From an uncultured Acetatifactor sp. (GTDB lineage: Bacteria > Bacillota > Clostridia > Lachnospirales > Lachnospiraceae): a stretch of DNA of 64,000 nt. Positions within the stretch are counted from its first letter, which is position 1. Each line of letters begins with the position of its first letter. The stretch is from positions 310,001-374,000 of the forward strand of contig CALWSL010000001.1 of assembly GCA_944384205.1 (NCBI GenBank), written 5' to 3'. Under the pieces are notes generated by a model. The model saw nothing but the letters and a program-made list of their open reading frames with translations. It was not told where the DNA came from and ran no database searches. A program made the translations under genes and the position numbers. This document shows positions 17,285 through 26,470 of this stretch, in pieces.

Positions 17285-17301
17285 GCCACCGGTTCTTTTT
17301 T
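17269..17301. terminator. Terminator after the small-gene pair, possibly bidirectional
   Basis: The stem AACCGGCGGC / GCCACCGGTT with an ATTTGA loop, followed on the plus strand by seven T. On the minus strand TTTT follows the stem, so it may also end the leuS transcript. Confidence 0.75.
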
Positions 17302-19727
17302 TATTTTACTACAATATTAATAATCTTTCCTTTTACGTAAATCTCTTTGACAATGGTCTTACCGGAAATCGCTGTCTGTACGGAAGCAACCTCTTTCGCT
17401 TTTGCAACCGCGGAATCGCTTTCCTCATCCACTCCTACTTCCACAGTTCCTTTCACCTTGCCGTTTACCTGAATACCGATGACCACTGTATCCTCCTTGA
17501 TTGCCTCGGCGTCAAAAACAGGCCACTGCTCATAGGCGATGGTGGTTTCGTGTCCCAGAAGCTGCCAGATTTCCTCACCTACATGGGGACAGATGCAGGA
17601 AAACATCTTCACGAAGCCTTCCGCATACTCTCTGGGACATCTTCCCTCCTTGTATGCCGCGTTCATGAAAATCATCATCTGACTGATTGCCGTGTTGAAT
17701 CCAAGCTGCTCAAAATCCTCCGTTATCTTCTTGACCGTCTGATGGTACACCTTTGTCAGCGCATCATCCTTTTCGTCAGTAAGCTTTTCCTCATTGGTAA
17801 AAAACGCCCATACACGGTTGATAAATCTTCTGGCGCCTTCAACACCCTGGGGATTCCAAGGCTTGGAAACCTCCAAAGGTCCCATGAACATTTCATATAA
17901 CCGCAGAGTATCCGCGCCGAAATCATTTACTACATCGCTGGGATTTACCACAAATTCAGGGAAACGCTTGCCCATCTTGATACCGTTCTCTCCCAGAATC
18001 ATCCCCTGATGTACCAGCTTCTGAAAGGGCTCCTTTACCGGGGACAATCCCTTATCATAAAGATAACGGTTCCAGATTCTGGAATAAATCAGATGACCTA
18101 CCGCATGCTCAGGACCGCCGACATAAAGATCAACGGGCAGCCAGTGCTTTAACAGCTCCTGATTGGCAAATTCCTTATCATTATGCGGATCAATATATCT
18201 CATATAATACCAGCTGGAGCCTGCACTGCCGGGCATGGTGGACGTCTCGCGGACACCCTTCACGCCGTTTTTGTCATACTGCTTCCACTCAACTGCATTC
18301 TCCAGGGGAGCTTTTCCGTTCTTACCTTTGTAATCCTCCAACTCAGGCAATACCAGAGGCAGCTCGGAATCCTCCAGTACATAAATCTGTCCATCCTCCG
18401 TGTGAACCACGGGAACAGGCTCTCCCCAGTAACGCTGTCTTGCAAAAATCCACTCGCGGAAATGATAATTCACGGTTCTGCGGGCAACGCCCTGTCTTTC
18501 CAGCTTGGAAGTGATTGCCTCCTTTGCCTCTTCCACAGTAAGCCCTGTGAATTCCTCAGAATTCATCAACCTGCAGCCCTTGCCGAGATACTCACCTTTC
18601 TCAAACGCCTTCTCACTGACATCGCCGCCGTCGATTACCTGAAGCATGGGGATATTGTGTGCCACCGCATATTCAAAATCGCGCTGATCATGGGAAGGAA
18701 CTGCCATAACCGCACCTGTTCCATAGCTTGCAAGAACAAAATCGCCGATAAAGAGAGGTACTTCCTTACCATTAACGGGATTGATGGCATAAAGCCCCTC
18801 CAGAATACAGCCGGACTTCGTCTTGTTCAGCTCGGTACGGTCCATATCATTCTTTTTCAGAGTTTCATCAATATATGCCTGCACTTCTTCGGGATTCTGC
18901 ACTCTGGGCATCAAATCCTTTACAATCTGTCCGTCGGGAGCCAGTACCATAAAAGTGATACCGTAAATCGTCTCGATACAGGTAGTGTAAATGGAGAATT
19001 TTCCTCCGCCCACAATCTGGAAATCCACCTCAACACCCTCGGACTTTCCAATCCAATGTCTCTGGATATCCTTCGTGGACTCCGGCCAGTCAATTTCCTC
19101 CAGACCCTCCAGCAGCTTTTCCGCAAACGCAGGCTGATTGATTACCCACTGCTTCATATTCTTACGGATAACCGGATATCCGCCGCGTTCAGATTTGCCG
19201 TCAATAACCTCATCGTTGGAAAGCACGGTGCCCAATTCCTCGCACCAGTTGACCGGCATATCCACATATTTCGCATAGCCATCCAGATAAAGCTGCTTAA
19301 AAATCCACTGGGTCCACTTATAAAACTCCGGGTCACTGGTGGCAATCATTTTGCTCCAGTCATAGTCAAAGCCCAGCTCTTTCAACTGCTTTGAGAAAGT
19401 CTCAATATTTTTTTCGGTAAACCCGTTGGGATGATTTCCGGTGCTTACCGCATACTGCTCCGCAGGCAGTCCAAAGGAATCATAACCCATCGGATGCAGT
19501 ACATTGTAGCCCTGCATACGCTTCATACGGGACATAATGTCTGTCGCAGTATACCCTTCCGGATGTCCTGCATGCAAACCTACGCCCGAAGGGTACGGAA
19601 ACATATCCAGTACATAATATTTTGGCTTGCTGAAATCCCACACATCGGTCTTAAAGGTTTCATTTTCCGCCCAATAGGTCTGCCATTTTTTTTCAATCTC
19701 TTTCGGATTATAAACTCTTTCCATCAT
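17301..19727 (-). CDS. leuS: Leucyl-tRNA synthetase
   Basis: This 808-residue class I synthetase charges tRNA-Leu. The HIGH-type signature appears as HAGHPEG in YPSGVGLHAGHPEGYTAT. The editing (CP1) domain lies in the middle, and a C-terminal tRNA-binding part is present. The second signature is KMGKR instead of KMSKS, a variant I recall from Lachnospiraceae enzymes. GAGG lies just before two tandem ATG codons. It is monocistronic with its own promoter and no T-box leader; only about 60 bases separate the predicted start of transcription from the ATG. Confidence 0.97.
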   Translation of the reverse strand: MMERVYNPKEIEKKWQTYWAENETFKTDVWDFSKPKYYVLDMFPYPSGVGLHAGHPEGYTATDIMSRMKRMQGYNVLHPMGYDSFGLPAEQYAVSTGNHPNGFTEKNIETFSKQLKELGFDYDWSKMIATSDPEFYKWTQWIFKQLYLDGYAKYVDMPVNWCEELGTVLSNDEVIDGKSERGGYPVIRKNMKQWVINQPAFAEKLLEGLEEIDWPESTKDIQRHWIGKSEGVEVDFQIVGGGKFSIYTTCIETIYGITFMVLAPDGQIVKDLMPRVQNPEEVQAYIDETLKKNDMDRTELNKTKSGCILEGLYAINPVNGKEVPLFIGDFVLASYGTGAVMAVPSHDQRDFEYAVAHNIPMLQVIDGGDVSEKAFEKGEYLGKGCRLMNSEEFTGLTVEEAKEAITSKLERQGVARRTVNYHFREWIFARQRYWGEPVPVVHTEDGQIYVLEDSELPLVLPELEDYKGKNGKAPLENAVEWKQYDKNGVKGVRETSTMPGSAGSSWYYMRYIDPHNDKEFANQELLKHWLPVDLYVGGPEHAVGHLIYSRIWNRYLYDKGLSPVKEPFQKLVHQGMILGENGIKMGKRFPEFVVNPSDVVNDFGADTLRLYEMFMGPLEVSKPWNPQGVEGARRFINRVWAFFTNEEKLTDEKDDALTKVYHQTVKKITEDFEQLGFNTAISQMMIFMNAAYKEGRCPREYAEGFVKMFSCICPHVGEEIWQLLGHETTIAYEQWPVFDAEAIKEDTVVIGIQVNGKVKGTVEVGVDEESDSAVAKAKEVASVQTAISGKTIVKEIYVKGKIINIVVK

Positions 19728-19787
19728 TTAACCTCTCTTTATTTCATTGATATATTTTTCCATAAATTCGTGCTAAAACTAACGCCT

Positions 19788-19816
19788 ATTGTAGCCTGTT
19801 TTTTACAGACCGTCAA
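19788..19816 (-). promoter_or_regulatory. Sigma-A promoter of leuS
   Basis: Minus strand: TTGACG (19811-19816), a 17-bp spacer, TACAAT (19788-19793). The spacer holds a small inverted repeat, CTGT-AAAAA-ACAG. Confidence 0.75.
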
Positions 19817-19817
19817 G

Positions 19818-19845
19818 AAGGTGCGGAAAAAATCTTCCGCACCTT
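19818..19845 (-). terminator. Hairpin after the EF-G-like gene
   Basis: The perfect 11-bp stem AAGGTGCGGAA / TTCCGCACCTT with a six-base loop. It is directly after the EF-G-like stop codon and directly before the leuS -35 box. It lacks a strong T-run, so termination may be partial. Confidence 0.6.
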
Positions 19846-19870
19846 CCGAAACATTTTATGAATCCCTGTT

Positions 19871-21964
19871 CTAATCCTCTGCGTTATTTTCAGCTACCTT
19901 GGCTGCCCTTGCCGCAACCTCCCTCTCCTGTACGTCAGAAGGAGCCTGCTCATATCTGGCAAATTCATAGGAATATTCTCCGCGTCCTCCGGTCATGGAT
20001 CGCAAATCCGTACAATAACCGAACAGTCCGCTCATGGGGATATCCGCCTCGATTACCTGCTTGCCGCCTGCAACAGGGTTCATGCCAAGCACACGACCTC
20101 TTCTCTTGTTTAAATCCCCCATAATGTCTCCGGTATAGGAATCCGGTACCGTAACCTTCAGGGACATAATCGGCTCAAGCAAAACAGGATGCGCCTCCAT
20201 AAATCCTTTCTTAAATGCCTGAATCGCCGCTGTCTTAAATGCCATTTCCGAGGAATCTACCGGATGATAGGAACCGTCATACAGCACAGCTTTGACTCCC
20301 ACAACAGGATATGCCGCCAAAGGTCCCTTCAAAACGGACTCCTGAATGCCCTTTTCCACTGCCGGGAAGAAGTTCTTCGGAACCGCGCCGCCGACTACCT
20401 CCTGTTCAAACTCATAAGGCACTGTAGGGTCAGACGCCGGTGAAAAGCGCATCTTTACATGACCATACTGACCGTGACCACCGGACTGTTTCTTGTATTT
20501 ATATTCCACATCAGAAGTCTTCTTAATGGTTTCCCTGTATGCAATCTTAGGCTGGGACAACTCTACTTCTACCTTATATTCATTCAAAAGTCTGCTGACT
20601 ATGATTTCCAGATGCTGGTCGCCCATTCCATATAACAGAAGCTGTCTGTTCTCAGAATCATTGACCACTCTCACGGTAAGGTCCTCATGGGTAATCTTCT
20701 GCAGCGCCTGGGAAATCTTATCCACATCAGCCTTATTCTTAGGCTTGTATCTCATATATGTATATGGCGTGGAAATCTCAAATTTACCGTATTTAATCGT
20801 TGTTGCCTTTGTGGACAGACTGTTGCCCGTTCTCGCCGCAGTCAGCTTCGCCAGCGCGCCGATATCGCCCGCATGCAGCTCGCTTACCTCCAAAGGCTTA
20901 TTTCCCTGAAGCACATACAGCTTTCCTATCATTTCTTCGATATCACGATCCACATTGTAAATCAAATCATCCGTCTTTAACACGCCGGAAGCCACTTTAA
21001 TCAGGGAATACTTTCCGATAAAGGGGTCTACAATGGTTTTCCAGATATATGCGGATTTTGCCTTTGCAAAATCGTAATCCGCATGGTAAATCTCATTGGT
21101 CTTTAAATTAATACCTGCAATCTCCTGATTCTCCGGACTGGGCAGATACTTAATAATATCATCCAGCAGTGTATAAACGCCCTGACACAGAATGTTGGAG
21201 CCCATCGTCATGGGAACCAGACTGCCGTCGCAGACATTGGTCCGAAGCGCCGCGCGGATTTCAGCCTCCGAGAACTCTTCTCCGCCAAAATATCTCTCCA
21301 TAAATTCTTCACTGGTTTCGGCTACCGCTTCCATTAAAGTGTCTCTGCAAAGCTGCAGGTTTGCTTTATTGTAATCGGGGACCTCGCTTGTTACTACCTC
21401 CTTGCCCTGCCAGCGGTTACCGGTTTCGGTAATCACATTAATATATCCTACAAATTTTTCATTTTCACGGATAGGAAGATTAAAGGGCGCCATTTTCTTG
21501 CCATAGAGGTCAGTCATATCCTCCACAACCTGACGGAAGGAAGCATTATCCACATCCATATTGGAAACATAAACGATTCTGGGCAGCTTATACTTTTCGC
21601 AGAGTTCCCATGCCTTCTGTGTCCCCACTTCAATGCCTGCTTTGCCGTTGACCACAATAATTGCCGCGTCCGCCGCACTCACTGCCTCTTCTACCTCGCC
21701 CACAAAATCAAAGTAGCCGGGGGTATCTATGATATTAATTTTGCAGCCGTCCCATTCAATCGGAACTACGGATGAACTGATGGAGAACTGTCTCTTCTGC
21801 TCTTCCTTGCTGTAATCACTTATGGTATTGCCATCCGCCACTTTTCCCATTCTGGAAGTGATTCCGGACAAATATGCCATGGCTTCCACTAAGCTGGTCT
21901 TACCGCTGCCGCCATGACCCAATAATACCACATTACGAATTTTGTCAGTTGTGTAAATATTCAT
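19871..21964 (-). CDS. Elongation factor G-like GTPase (FusA2 type)
   Basis: This 697-residue translational GTPase has EF-G domain order. The P-loop is GHGGSGKTS (residues 16-24) rather than the AHIDAGKTT of canonical EF-G, and the domain IV motif is SGGHGQYGHVKM. These features place it with the paralogous EF-G-like proteins found beside a true fusA. The function of that branch is unsettled. I chose ATG 21964, which has GGAGG eight bases upstream; the longer frame starts at a TTG inside that ribosome-binding site. It is monocistronic. Confidence 0.9.
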   Translation of the reverse strand: MNIYTTDKIRNVVLLGHGGSGKTSLVEAMAYLSGITSRMGKVADGNTISDYSKEEQKRQFSISSSVVPIEWDGCKINIIDTPGYFDFVGEVEEAVSAADAAIIVVNGKAGIEVGTQKAWELCEKYKLPRIVYVSNMDVDNASFRQVVEDMTDLYGKKMAPFNLPIRENEKFVGYINVITETGNRWQGKEVVTSEVPDYNKANLQLCRDTLMEAVAETSEEFMERYFGGEEFSEAEIRAALRTNVCDGSLVPMTMGSNILCQGVYTLLDDIIKYLPSPENQEIAGINLKTNEIYHADYDFAKAKSAYIWKTIVDPFIGKYSLIKVASGVLKTDDLIYNVDRDIEEMIGKLYVLQGNKPLEVSELHAGDIGALAKLTAARTGNSLSTKATTIKYGKFEISTPYTYMRYKPKNKADVDKISQALQKITHEDLTVRVVNDSENRQLLLYGMGDQHLEIIVSRLLNEYKVEVELSQPKIAYRETIKKTSDVEYKYKKQSGGHGQYGHVKMRFSPASDPTVPYEFEQEVVGGAVPKNFFPAVEKGIQESVLKGPLAAYPVVGVKAVLYDGSYHPVDSSEMAFKTAAIQAFKKGFMEAHPVLLEPIMSLKVTVPDSYTGDIMGDLNKRRGRVLGMNPVAGGKQVIEADIPMSGLFGYCTDLRSMTGGRGEYSYEFARYEQAPSDVQEREVAARAAKVAENNAED

Positions 21965-22040
21965 ACTGCCGTCCTCCAATTACAATGTTTTTAGGTGTTA
22001 TCACAATTCTTTTCTTTGAATCCATAAACCCTATGCGTTT

Positions 22041-22069
22041 ATTTTACTAAATATTCTCATCTATTACAA
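22041..22069 (-). promoter_or_regulatory. Sigma-A promoter of the EF-G-like gene
   Basis: Minus strand: TTGTAA (22064-22069), a 17-bp spacer, TAAAAT (22041-22046). Confidence 0.6.
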
Positions 22070-22095
22070 GTAATTATTAGCATTTTGCACATAAA

Positions 22096-22133
22096 AAAGA
22101 ACTTATTCAAGGAAATCCCGAATAAGTTCTTTT
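22096..22133 (-). terminator. Terminator of the aromatic/YD-repeat gene
   Basis: A 13-bp stem, AAAGAACTTATTC / GAATAAGTTCTTT, with an 11-base loop. On the minus strand it is followed by further T. Confidence 0.85.
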
Positions 22134-22149
22134 GCTGTTTGCTTATTGT

Positions 22150-24078
22150 TTATCTGGTGTAAGCATAGCACCTGTATTCTGTTTCATATCTACCGGTCAG
22201 GTTATCCGAACCATCATAGTAATAATCTGTACTTACAAAGGTTGCCCCTTCCTCACTCTTAGGGAAGGATGCTGTATCATAGACAGTATAGTGTGTAAGC
22301 GTTTTATTCATACCATAGTAGTTCTGTCTTTCCAAATTCCTGTCAGTATAGAAATATTCATATCCACTGGTTACAACACCATCCTGATTATAATTGAATC
22401 TGGACGTTGTGGTATAATAGCTTCCGCCGTATATATTCTGATAGGTGCTTTCCGTCCATCCTGTCCGTTCACCATTCATATTATACTGGGTTTGTTTTAC
22501 ACAATTACCATTGGCATCATACTCATATGTCGTTTTATAACCATATGATATCTCACCATCATAATAACTGTTATATACATACTCGATCTCATTGTTGTTT
22601 TCGTCATATGTATAAATTCCTTCCGTGTACTTCTCCTGGGTTTCGCCAACATACTGGGTTTCTCTTGTCAGATTACCGTTACCGTCATATTCATAATATG
22701 TTTTGTAACTTACTTCTGCAACTCCATTATCATAGTTGTAAGTAATATATTCTGTTCTCTGATTCCGCTCATTATACTTATATTCATATCCGTTATATAA
22801 ATGAGCATCATCTTCTGCATCATAATATCTCTTTGCCGTCAATATGTCGCCCTTTTCATTACGGGTATAAACCATAATTTCATCTACTGTCCAGTCCGTC
22901 GTGTCATCTTTCCTATATCTGATGCTCTTTGATTCTCCCATGCTGTCACCATCATAGGTATAAACCGTACGGATGTAAGAAGGAGTTTCTGAATAACTGG
23001 AAATAGAAGTCTCCTCTGTCTCACGTCCCAGACTGTCATAGAGAGTCGTTGTTTCATAGGTATCTGATTTATATGCGTAAGAGGTTCTATTGCCCTCGCT
23101 GTCATATGTATATGTTGAGGTGGATTCTACATTCCCATCCGCATCATACTCCGTACCTTTTTCATTTCTCCAGGTATAATAAGTCTTTACATCCACTTCG
23201 CCCTGACAGATGCCGGTATTCTCATCAAAGTAATAGGTTACGCCGTCAATGGTTGCGGTTCCCTTTGCCATGGTTCCATAGATGGGATCAAAGTAGTAGG
23301 TACCGTTTGCATTCGTATCCCAGCCTTTAATCATATGTCCGTTCTCATCATAACGAACCCATTTGCCGGTTCCGTCTGCCCTGTCTGCCCACTGACCTGC
23401 ATCAGACTCCTGATAGACATCCTTGCCGGTTGCCATTTTACCCTGATCTACATTATCCAGCCAATACCAGGCATCCGATGCGGGATCATAGATTTCCTTG
23501 CCGCGATAATCCGCATTATTCGGGTCATAGCCCTGACGAACGCCGCCTTCATACCAATACTTAGCGCCGTCCTTCTCCACCCACTGCAGATTCAGACCGA
23601 TGCCTGTCCCCATATCAAAGATGCAGGGGATTCCGTCAATTTCCGTTTCTCCTTTTGCCATGGTTCCAAAGATGGGGTCAAAGTAATAGGTACCGTCTTC
23701 ATTGGTATCCCAACCCTTAATCATATGTCCGTTCTCATCATAACGAACCCATTTGCCGTAACGAATGCCGTTCTCGCCTTCAATGTCGCCCCACCGACCT
23801 GCTTCGGATTCCTGATAAACATCCTTGCCGGTTGCCATCTTTCCTCCGGCGATGGAATCCAGCCAGTACCATGCGTCAGTTCCGGGATCATAGATTTCCT
23901 TGCCGCGTCCTTCCGTTCCCTGTTTTACACCATTTTCATACCAGTAACGGGCGCCGTTTTCCTCACGCCACTCTCCTACTATTTCCTCTGCCCAAGCAGT
24001 CATGGGAATTGCGCTTGCAGCCAACATTAACGCCATTGCGCCGGAAGCCGCTTTCTTAAGCATTTTACTTTTTTTCAT
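22150..24078 (-). CDS. Secreted aromatic-repeat (cell-wall-binding-like) protein with a YD-repeat domain
   Basis: A 642-residue secreted protein. The signal peptide ends near AWA/EE. Residues about 30-290 hold two long repeats, each with a WYENGVKQG, KEIYDP-DAWYWLD, KWVRYDENGHMIKGW and TYYFDP-GTMAKG sequence of blocks, like choline/glucan-binding wall repeats. Residues about 300-640 hold YD/RHS-type repeats (YTYDSEGNRTSY, YEYDGNGNLTRET, YEYDANGNC). The start is at ATG 24078 with AAAGGA upstream. The neighbouring gene (24207-25130) encodes only the first type of repeat. A wall-associated binding protein is the likely role; no enzyme domain is seen. Confidence 0.8.
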   Translation of the reverse strand: MKKSKMLKKAASGAMALMLAASAIPMTAWAEEIVGEWREENGARYWYENGVKQGTEGRGKEIYDPGTDAWYWLDSIAGGKMATGKDVYQESEAGRWGDIEGENGIRYGKWVRYDENGHMIKGWDTNEDGTYYFDPIFGTMAKGETEIDGIPCIFDMGTGIGLNLQWVEKDGAKYWYEGGVRQGYDPNNADYRGKEIYDPASDAWYWLDNVDQGKMATGKDVYQESDAGQWADRADGTGKWVRYDENGHMIKGWDTNANGTYYFDPIYGTMAKGTATIDGVTYYFDENTGICQGEVDVKTYYTWRNEKGTEYDADGNVESTSTYTYDSEGNRTSYAYKSDTYETTTLYDSLGRETEETSISSYSETPSYIRTVYTYDGDSMGESKSIRYRKDDTTDWTVDEIMVYTRNEKGDILTAKRYYDAEDDAHLYNGYEYKYNERNQRTEYITYNYDNGVAEVSYKTYYEYDGNGNLTRETQYVGETQEKYTEGIYTYDENNNEIEYVYNSYYDGEISYGYKTTYEYDANGNCVKQTQYNMNGERTGWTESTYQNIYGGSYYTTTSRFNYNQDGVVTSGYEYFYTDRNLERQNYYGMNKTLTHYTVYDTASFPKSEEGATFVSTDYYYDGSDNLTGRYETEYRCYAYTR

Positions 24079-25060
24079 CGCATACAATCCTTTCCTGTAT
24101 TTATTTGCGATTCCCCTCATAAGATATTTCAAAAGTAGAAAATCTACCTCTATATTATATAACTTTATTCCCACATTTTGCAATACGTTTCACAATTCTA
24201 TTTTTATTATTTTAGTACCAGTCCCCAATCAAAGCGGATATCGACGTCTTCTTCATTATTCTGCAAAATACCTTTAATATTGTCAAAGTAATAGGTCTTT
24301 CCGCCAATTACCGCATTTCCCTTTGCCATGGTTCCATAGGTTTGGTTAAAGTAATAAGTACCGGCATCCGTGGTCTGCCAACCCTTAATCATATGACCGT
24401 TCTCGTCATAACGAACCCATTTGCCGTAACGTTCGCCGTCTCCAGTTACTATGTCACCCCATTCACCTGCCAAAGACTCCTGATAGACGTCCTTGCTGAC
24501 TGCCATCTTACCTTTGTCAATATTATCCAGCCAATACCAGGCGTCCGATGCCGGATCATAAATCTCTTTGCCGCGATAATCCGGATTTTCAGGGTCATAG
24601 CCCTGACGAACGCCTCCCTCGTACCAGTATTTTGCGCCGTCAATTTCCTTCCACTGCTTATTCAGGGCAATACCGGTAATCTCGTCAAAATAACAGGGCA
24701 TTCCGTCAATTACCACATCTCCCTTTGCCATGGTTCCATAAGTCAAATCAAAATAGTAGGTACCGTTCTCATTCGTATGCCACCCCTTTACCATGCGCCC
24801 GTTCTCGTCATAGCGAACCCATTTGCCGGTTCCGTCCTCATTTTCCGCCCATGGTCCTGCATTGGATTCCTGATACACATCCTTTCCCGCCGCCATCTTT
24901 CCTCCGTCAATGGCATCCAGCCAGTACCACCCATCACTTGCCGGGTCATAGATTTCCTTGCCGCGTCCCTCGTTGCCCTGCTTCACACCATTTTCATACC
25001 AGTACCGGTTACCGTTTTCTTCCGTCCAGCCGGTATAGCCGTCTGCGCGGACAATCACAG
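23200..25060 (-). repeat. Four related coding repeats shared by two adjacent genes
   Basis: Units of roughly 370-400 bases occur twice in each of the two paralogous genes. The best conserved stretch is about 48 bases, at 23321-23368, 23711-23758, 24379-24426 and 24781-24828, encoding KWVRYDENG(H/R)MIKGW. DNA-level similarity this high points to recent duplication or gene conversion. Confidence 0.8.
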
Positions 25061-25130
25061 GCGCAGATATCCCTGTAAACATTACGGCAGCCATCACGCC
25101 GCAGAAAGCTTTACGTATTTTATATCTCAT
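24207..25130 (-). CDS. Secreted aromatic-repeat (cell-wall-binding-like) protein, short paralog
   Basis: A 307-residue secreted protein with a signal peptide (through VRAD) and two copies of the same long aromatic/Gly repeat as its downstream neighbour, ending shortly after the second copy. It lacks the YD-repeat part. ATG 25130 was chosen because AAGGAG lies six bases upstream; a start at 25151 would place the ribosome-binding site inside the gene. Only 128 bases separate it from the next gene, so the two may be co-expressed. It may be the binding module alone, or a decoy or regulator of the larger paralog; both are inference. Confidence 0.8.
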   Translation of the reverse strand: MRYKIRKAFCGVMAAVMFTGISAPVIVRADGYTGWTEENGNRYWYENGVKQGNEGRGKEIYDPASDGWYWLDAIDGGKMAAGKDVYQESNAGPWAENEDGTGKWVRYDENGRMVKGWHTNENGTYYFDLTYGTMAKGDVVIDGMPCYFDEITGIALNKQWKEIDGAKYWYEGGVRQGYDPENPDYRGKEIYDPASDAWYWLDNIDKGKMAVSKDVYQESLAGEWGDIVTGDGERYGKWVRYDENGHMIKGWQTTDAGTYYFNQTYGTMAKGNAVIGGKTYYFDNIKGILQNNEEDVDIRFDWGLVLK

Positions 25131-25252
25131 CTTTTTCTCCTTTTTCATCATAGATTATACGTTTCAAATCCGAAAATATTTTACCATTTTCCCCTTCCCA
25201 ATGCAATGCCACCCGGCAACATTACAAATTTTACAAAATGTAATCAGAAACC

Positions 25253-25281
25253 TTGACTTTCGCACGTTAAATTGGTATAGT
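25253..25281 (+). promoter_or_regulatory. Sigma-A promoter of the prephenate dehydrogenase gene
   Basis: TTGACT (25253-25258), a 17-bp spacer, TATAGT (25276-25281). The leader is about 25 nt and ends with AAGGAG. Confidence 0.8.
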
Positions 25282-25312
25282 ATTTTCGACATTTGTTTAA
25301 GGAGATTTTTCT

Positions 25313-26413
25313 ATGGTGTCTAATACATTTGGTTTTATCGGTCTGGGACTGATTGGCGGTTCCATTGCCCGTGCGATAAAAGAAAAGCTAACCGATGCTT
25401 TCGTTATCGCATATGATATTAATCCGGAAACGCTGGAAACGGCGAAGCAGGAACATGTGGCTGATGTTATTACCTCATCCATTGATGAAGCTTTTTCCGC
25501 CTGCGACTATATCTTTCTATGCGCCCCCGTACAGAAAAACGATGAAAATCTTCAGGCGGTAAAGGCGGTATTGTCTCCCGCCTGCCTGCTTACCGACGTG
25601 GGCAGCGTAAAGGCGGAAATCCACCGCACTATCCACGAAGCGGGACTTGACCGTCAGTTTGTCGGCGGACACCCCATGGCTGGCAGTGAGCGTGTAGGCT
25701 TTGTCAATTCCAAGGCTGTTCTTTTGGAAAATGCCTACTATATTCTGACTCCCACCGATACGGTTCCCAAGGAAAAGGTCGCTGCATACAGAGCACTGAT
25801 ACAAAGACTGGGCGCTCTTCCCCTGATTCTCACCCCCGCACAGCACGACTATGTGACTGCTGCAGTCAGTCATCTGCCCCATGTGATTGCCGCCTCTTTG
25901 GTGAATCTGGTAAAGGACAGCGATTCCGAGGACGGCATCATGAAAATGATTGCCGCAGGCGGATTTAAGGATATTACCCGCATTGCCTCCTCCTCGCCCG
26001 TTATGTGGCAGCAAATCTGTCTCACCAATACGGAAAATATTTCCGAACTGCTGTCCGATTACATTGCTTCCCTGACGGAAATCAAAAAAAATCTGGATAT
26101 GCGCAAGGAAGATTCCCTCTATGAATTATTTGACACGGCGCGCATTTACAGAGATTCCTTTATCAATGCCTCCAGCGGCCCTATCAAACGAAGCTACAGT
26201 ATCAGCATTGACATTGAGGATGAGCCGGGAGCATTGGCTGTGGTTGTCGCCATCCTTGCAGCAGAAGGCATTAGCATCAAAAACATCGGCATTTCCCATA
26301 ACAGGGAATTTGAGGGCGGTGTACTCCGCATTGAATTTTATGAAGAGTCTGCCATCCAGAAAGCGAAAGATATCCTGACAGACAAACAGTATTCCATACA
26401 CCAGATGATATAG
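25313..26413 (+). CDS. tyrA: Prephenate dehydrogenase with C-terminal ACT domain
   Basis: It converts prephenate to 4-hydroxyphenylpyruvate with NAD(P) in tyrosine synthesis. The Rossmann motif GFIGLGLIGGS lies at residues 7-17, and VGGHPMAGSE in the middle is typical of the family. Residues about 295-366 form an ACT domain (SISIDIEDEPGALAVV), consistent with feedback control by an amino acid. AAGGAG precedes the ATG. It stands alone between its own promoter and a bidirectional terminator, away from other aromatic genes. Confidence 0.95.
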   Translation: MVSNTFGFIGLGLIGGSIARAIKEKLTDAFVIAYDINPETLETAKQEHVADVITSSIDEAFSACDYIFLCAPVQKNDENLQAVKAVLSPACLLTDVGSVKAEIHRTIHEAGLDRQFVGGHPMAGSERVGFVNSKAVLLENAYYILTPTDTVPKEKVAAYRALIQRLGALPLILTPAQHDYVTAAVSHLPHVIAASLVNLVKDSDSEDGIMKMIAAGGFKDITRIASSSPVMWQQICLTNTENISELLSDYIASLTEIKKNLDMRKEDSLYELFDTARIYRDSFINASSGPIKRSYSISIDIEDEPGALAVVVAILAAEGISIKNIGISHNREFEGGVLRIEFYEESAIQKAKDILTDKQYSIHQMI

Positions 26414-26420
26414 CCGCACA

Positions 26421-26460
26421 AAAAATCCGGCGCTGACCGTTGTGGTTATGCCGGATTTTT
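26421..26460. terminator. Bidirectional terminator between tyrA and queA
   Basis: The stem AAAAATCCGGC / GCCGGATTTTT serves both converging genes: five or more T follow on each strand. Confidence 0.9.
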
Positions 26461-26470
26461 TTCATGTATT

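Noticed and set aside
18183-19394. A 403-codon plus-strand open frame
   Set aside because: It is antisense to leuS, which is unmistakable; no protein features or signals.
24342-25256. A 304-codon plus-strand open frame
   Set aside because: Antisense to the repeat protein; the apparent repeats in its translation come from the coding repeats on the other strand.
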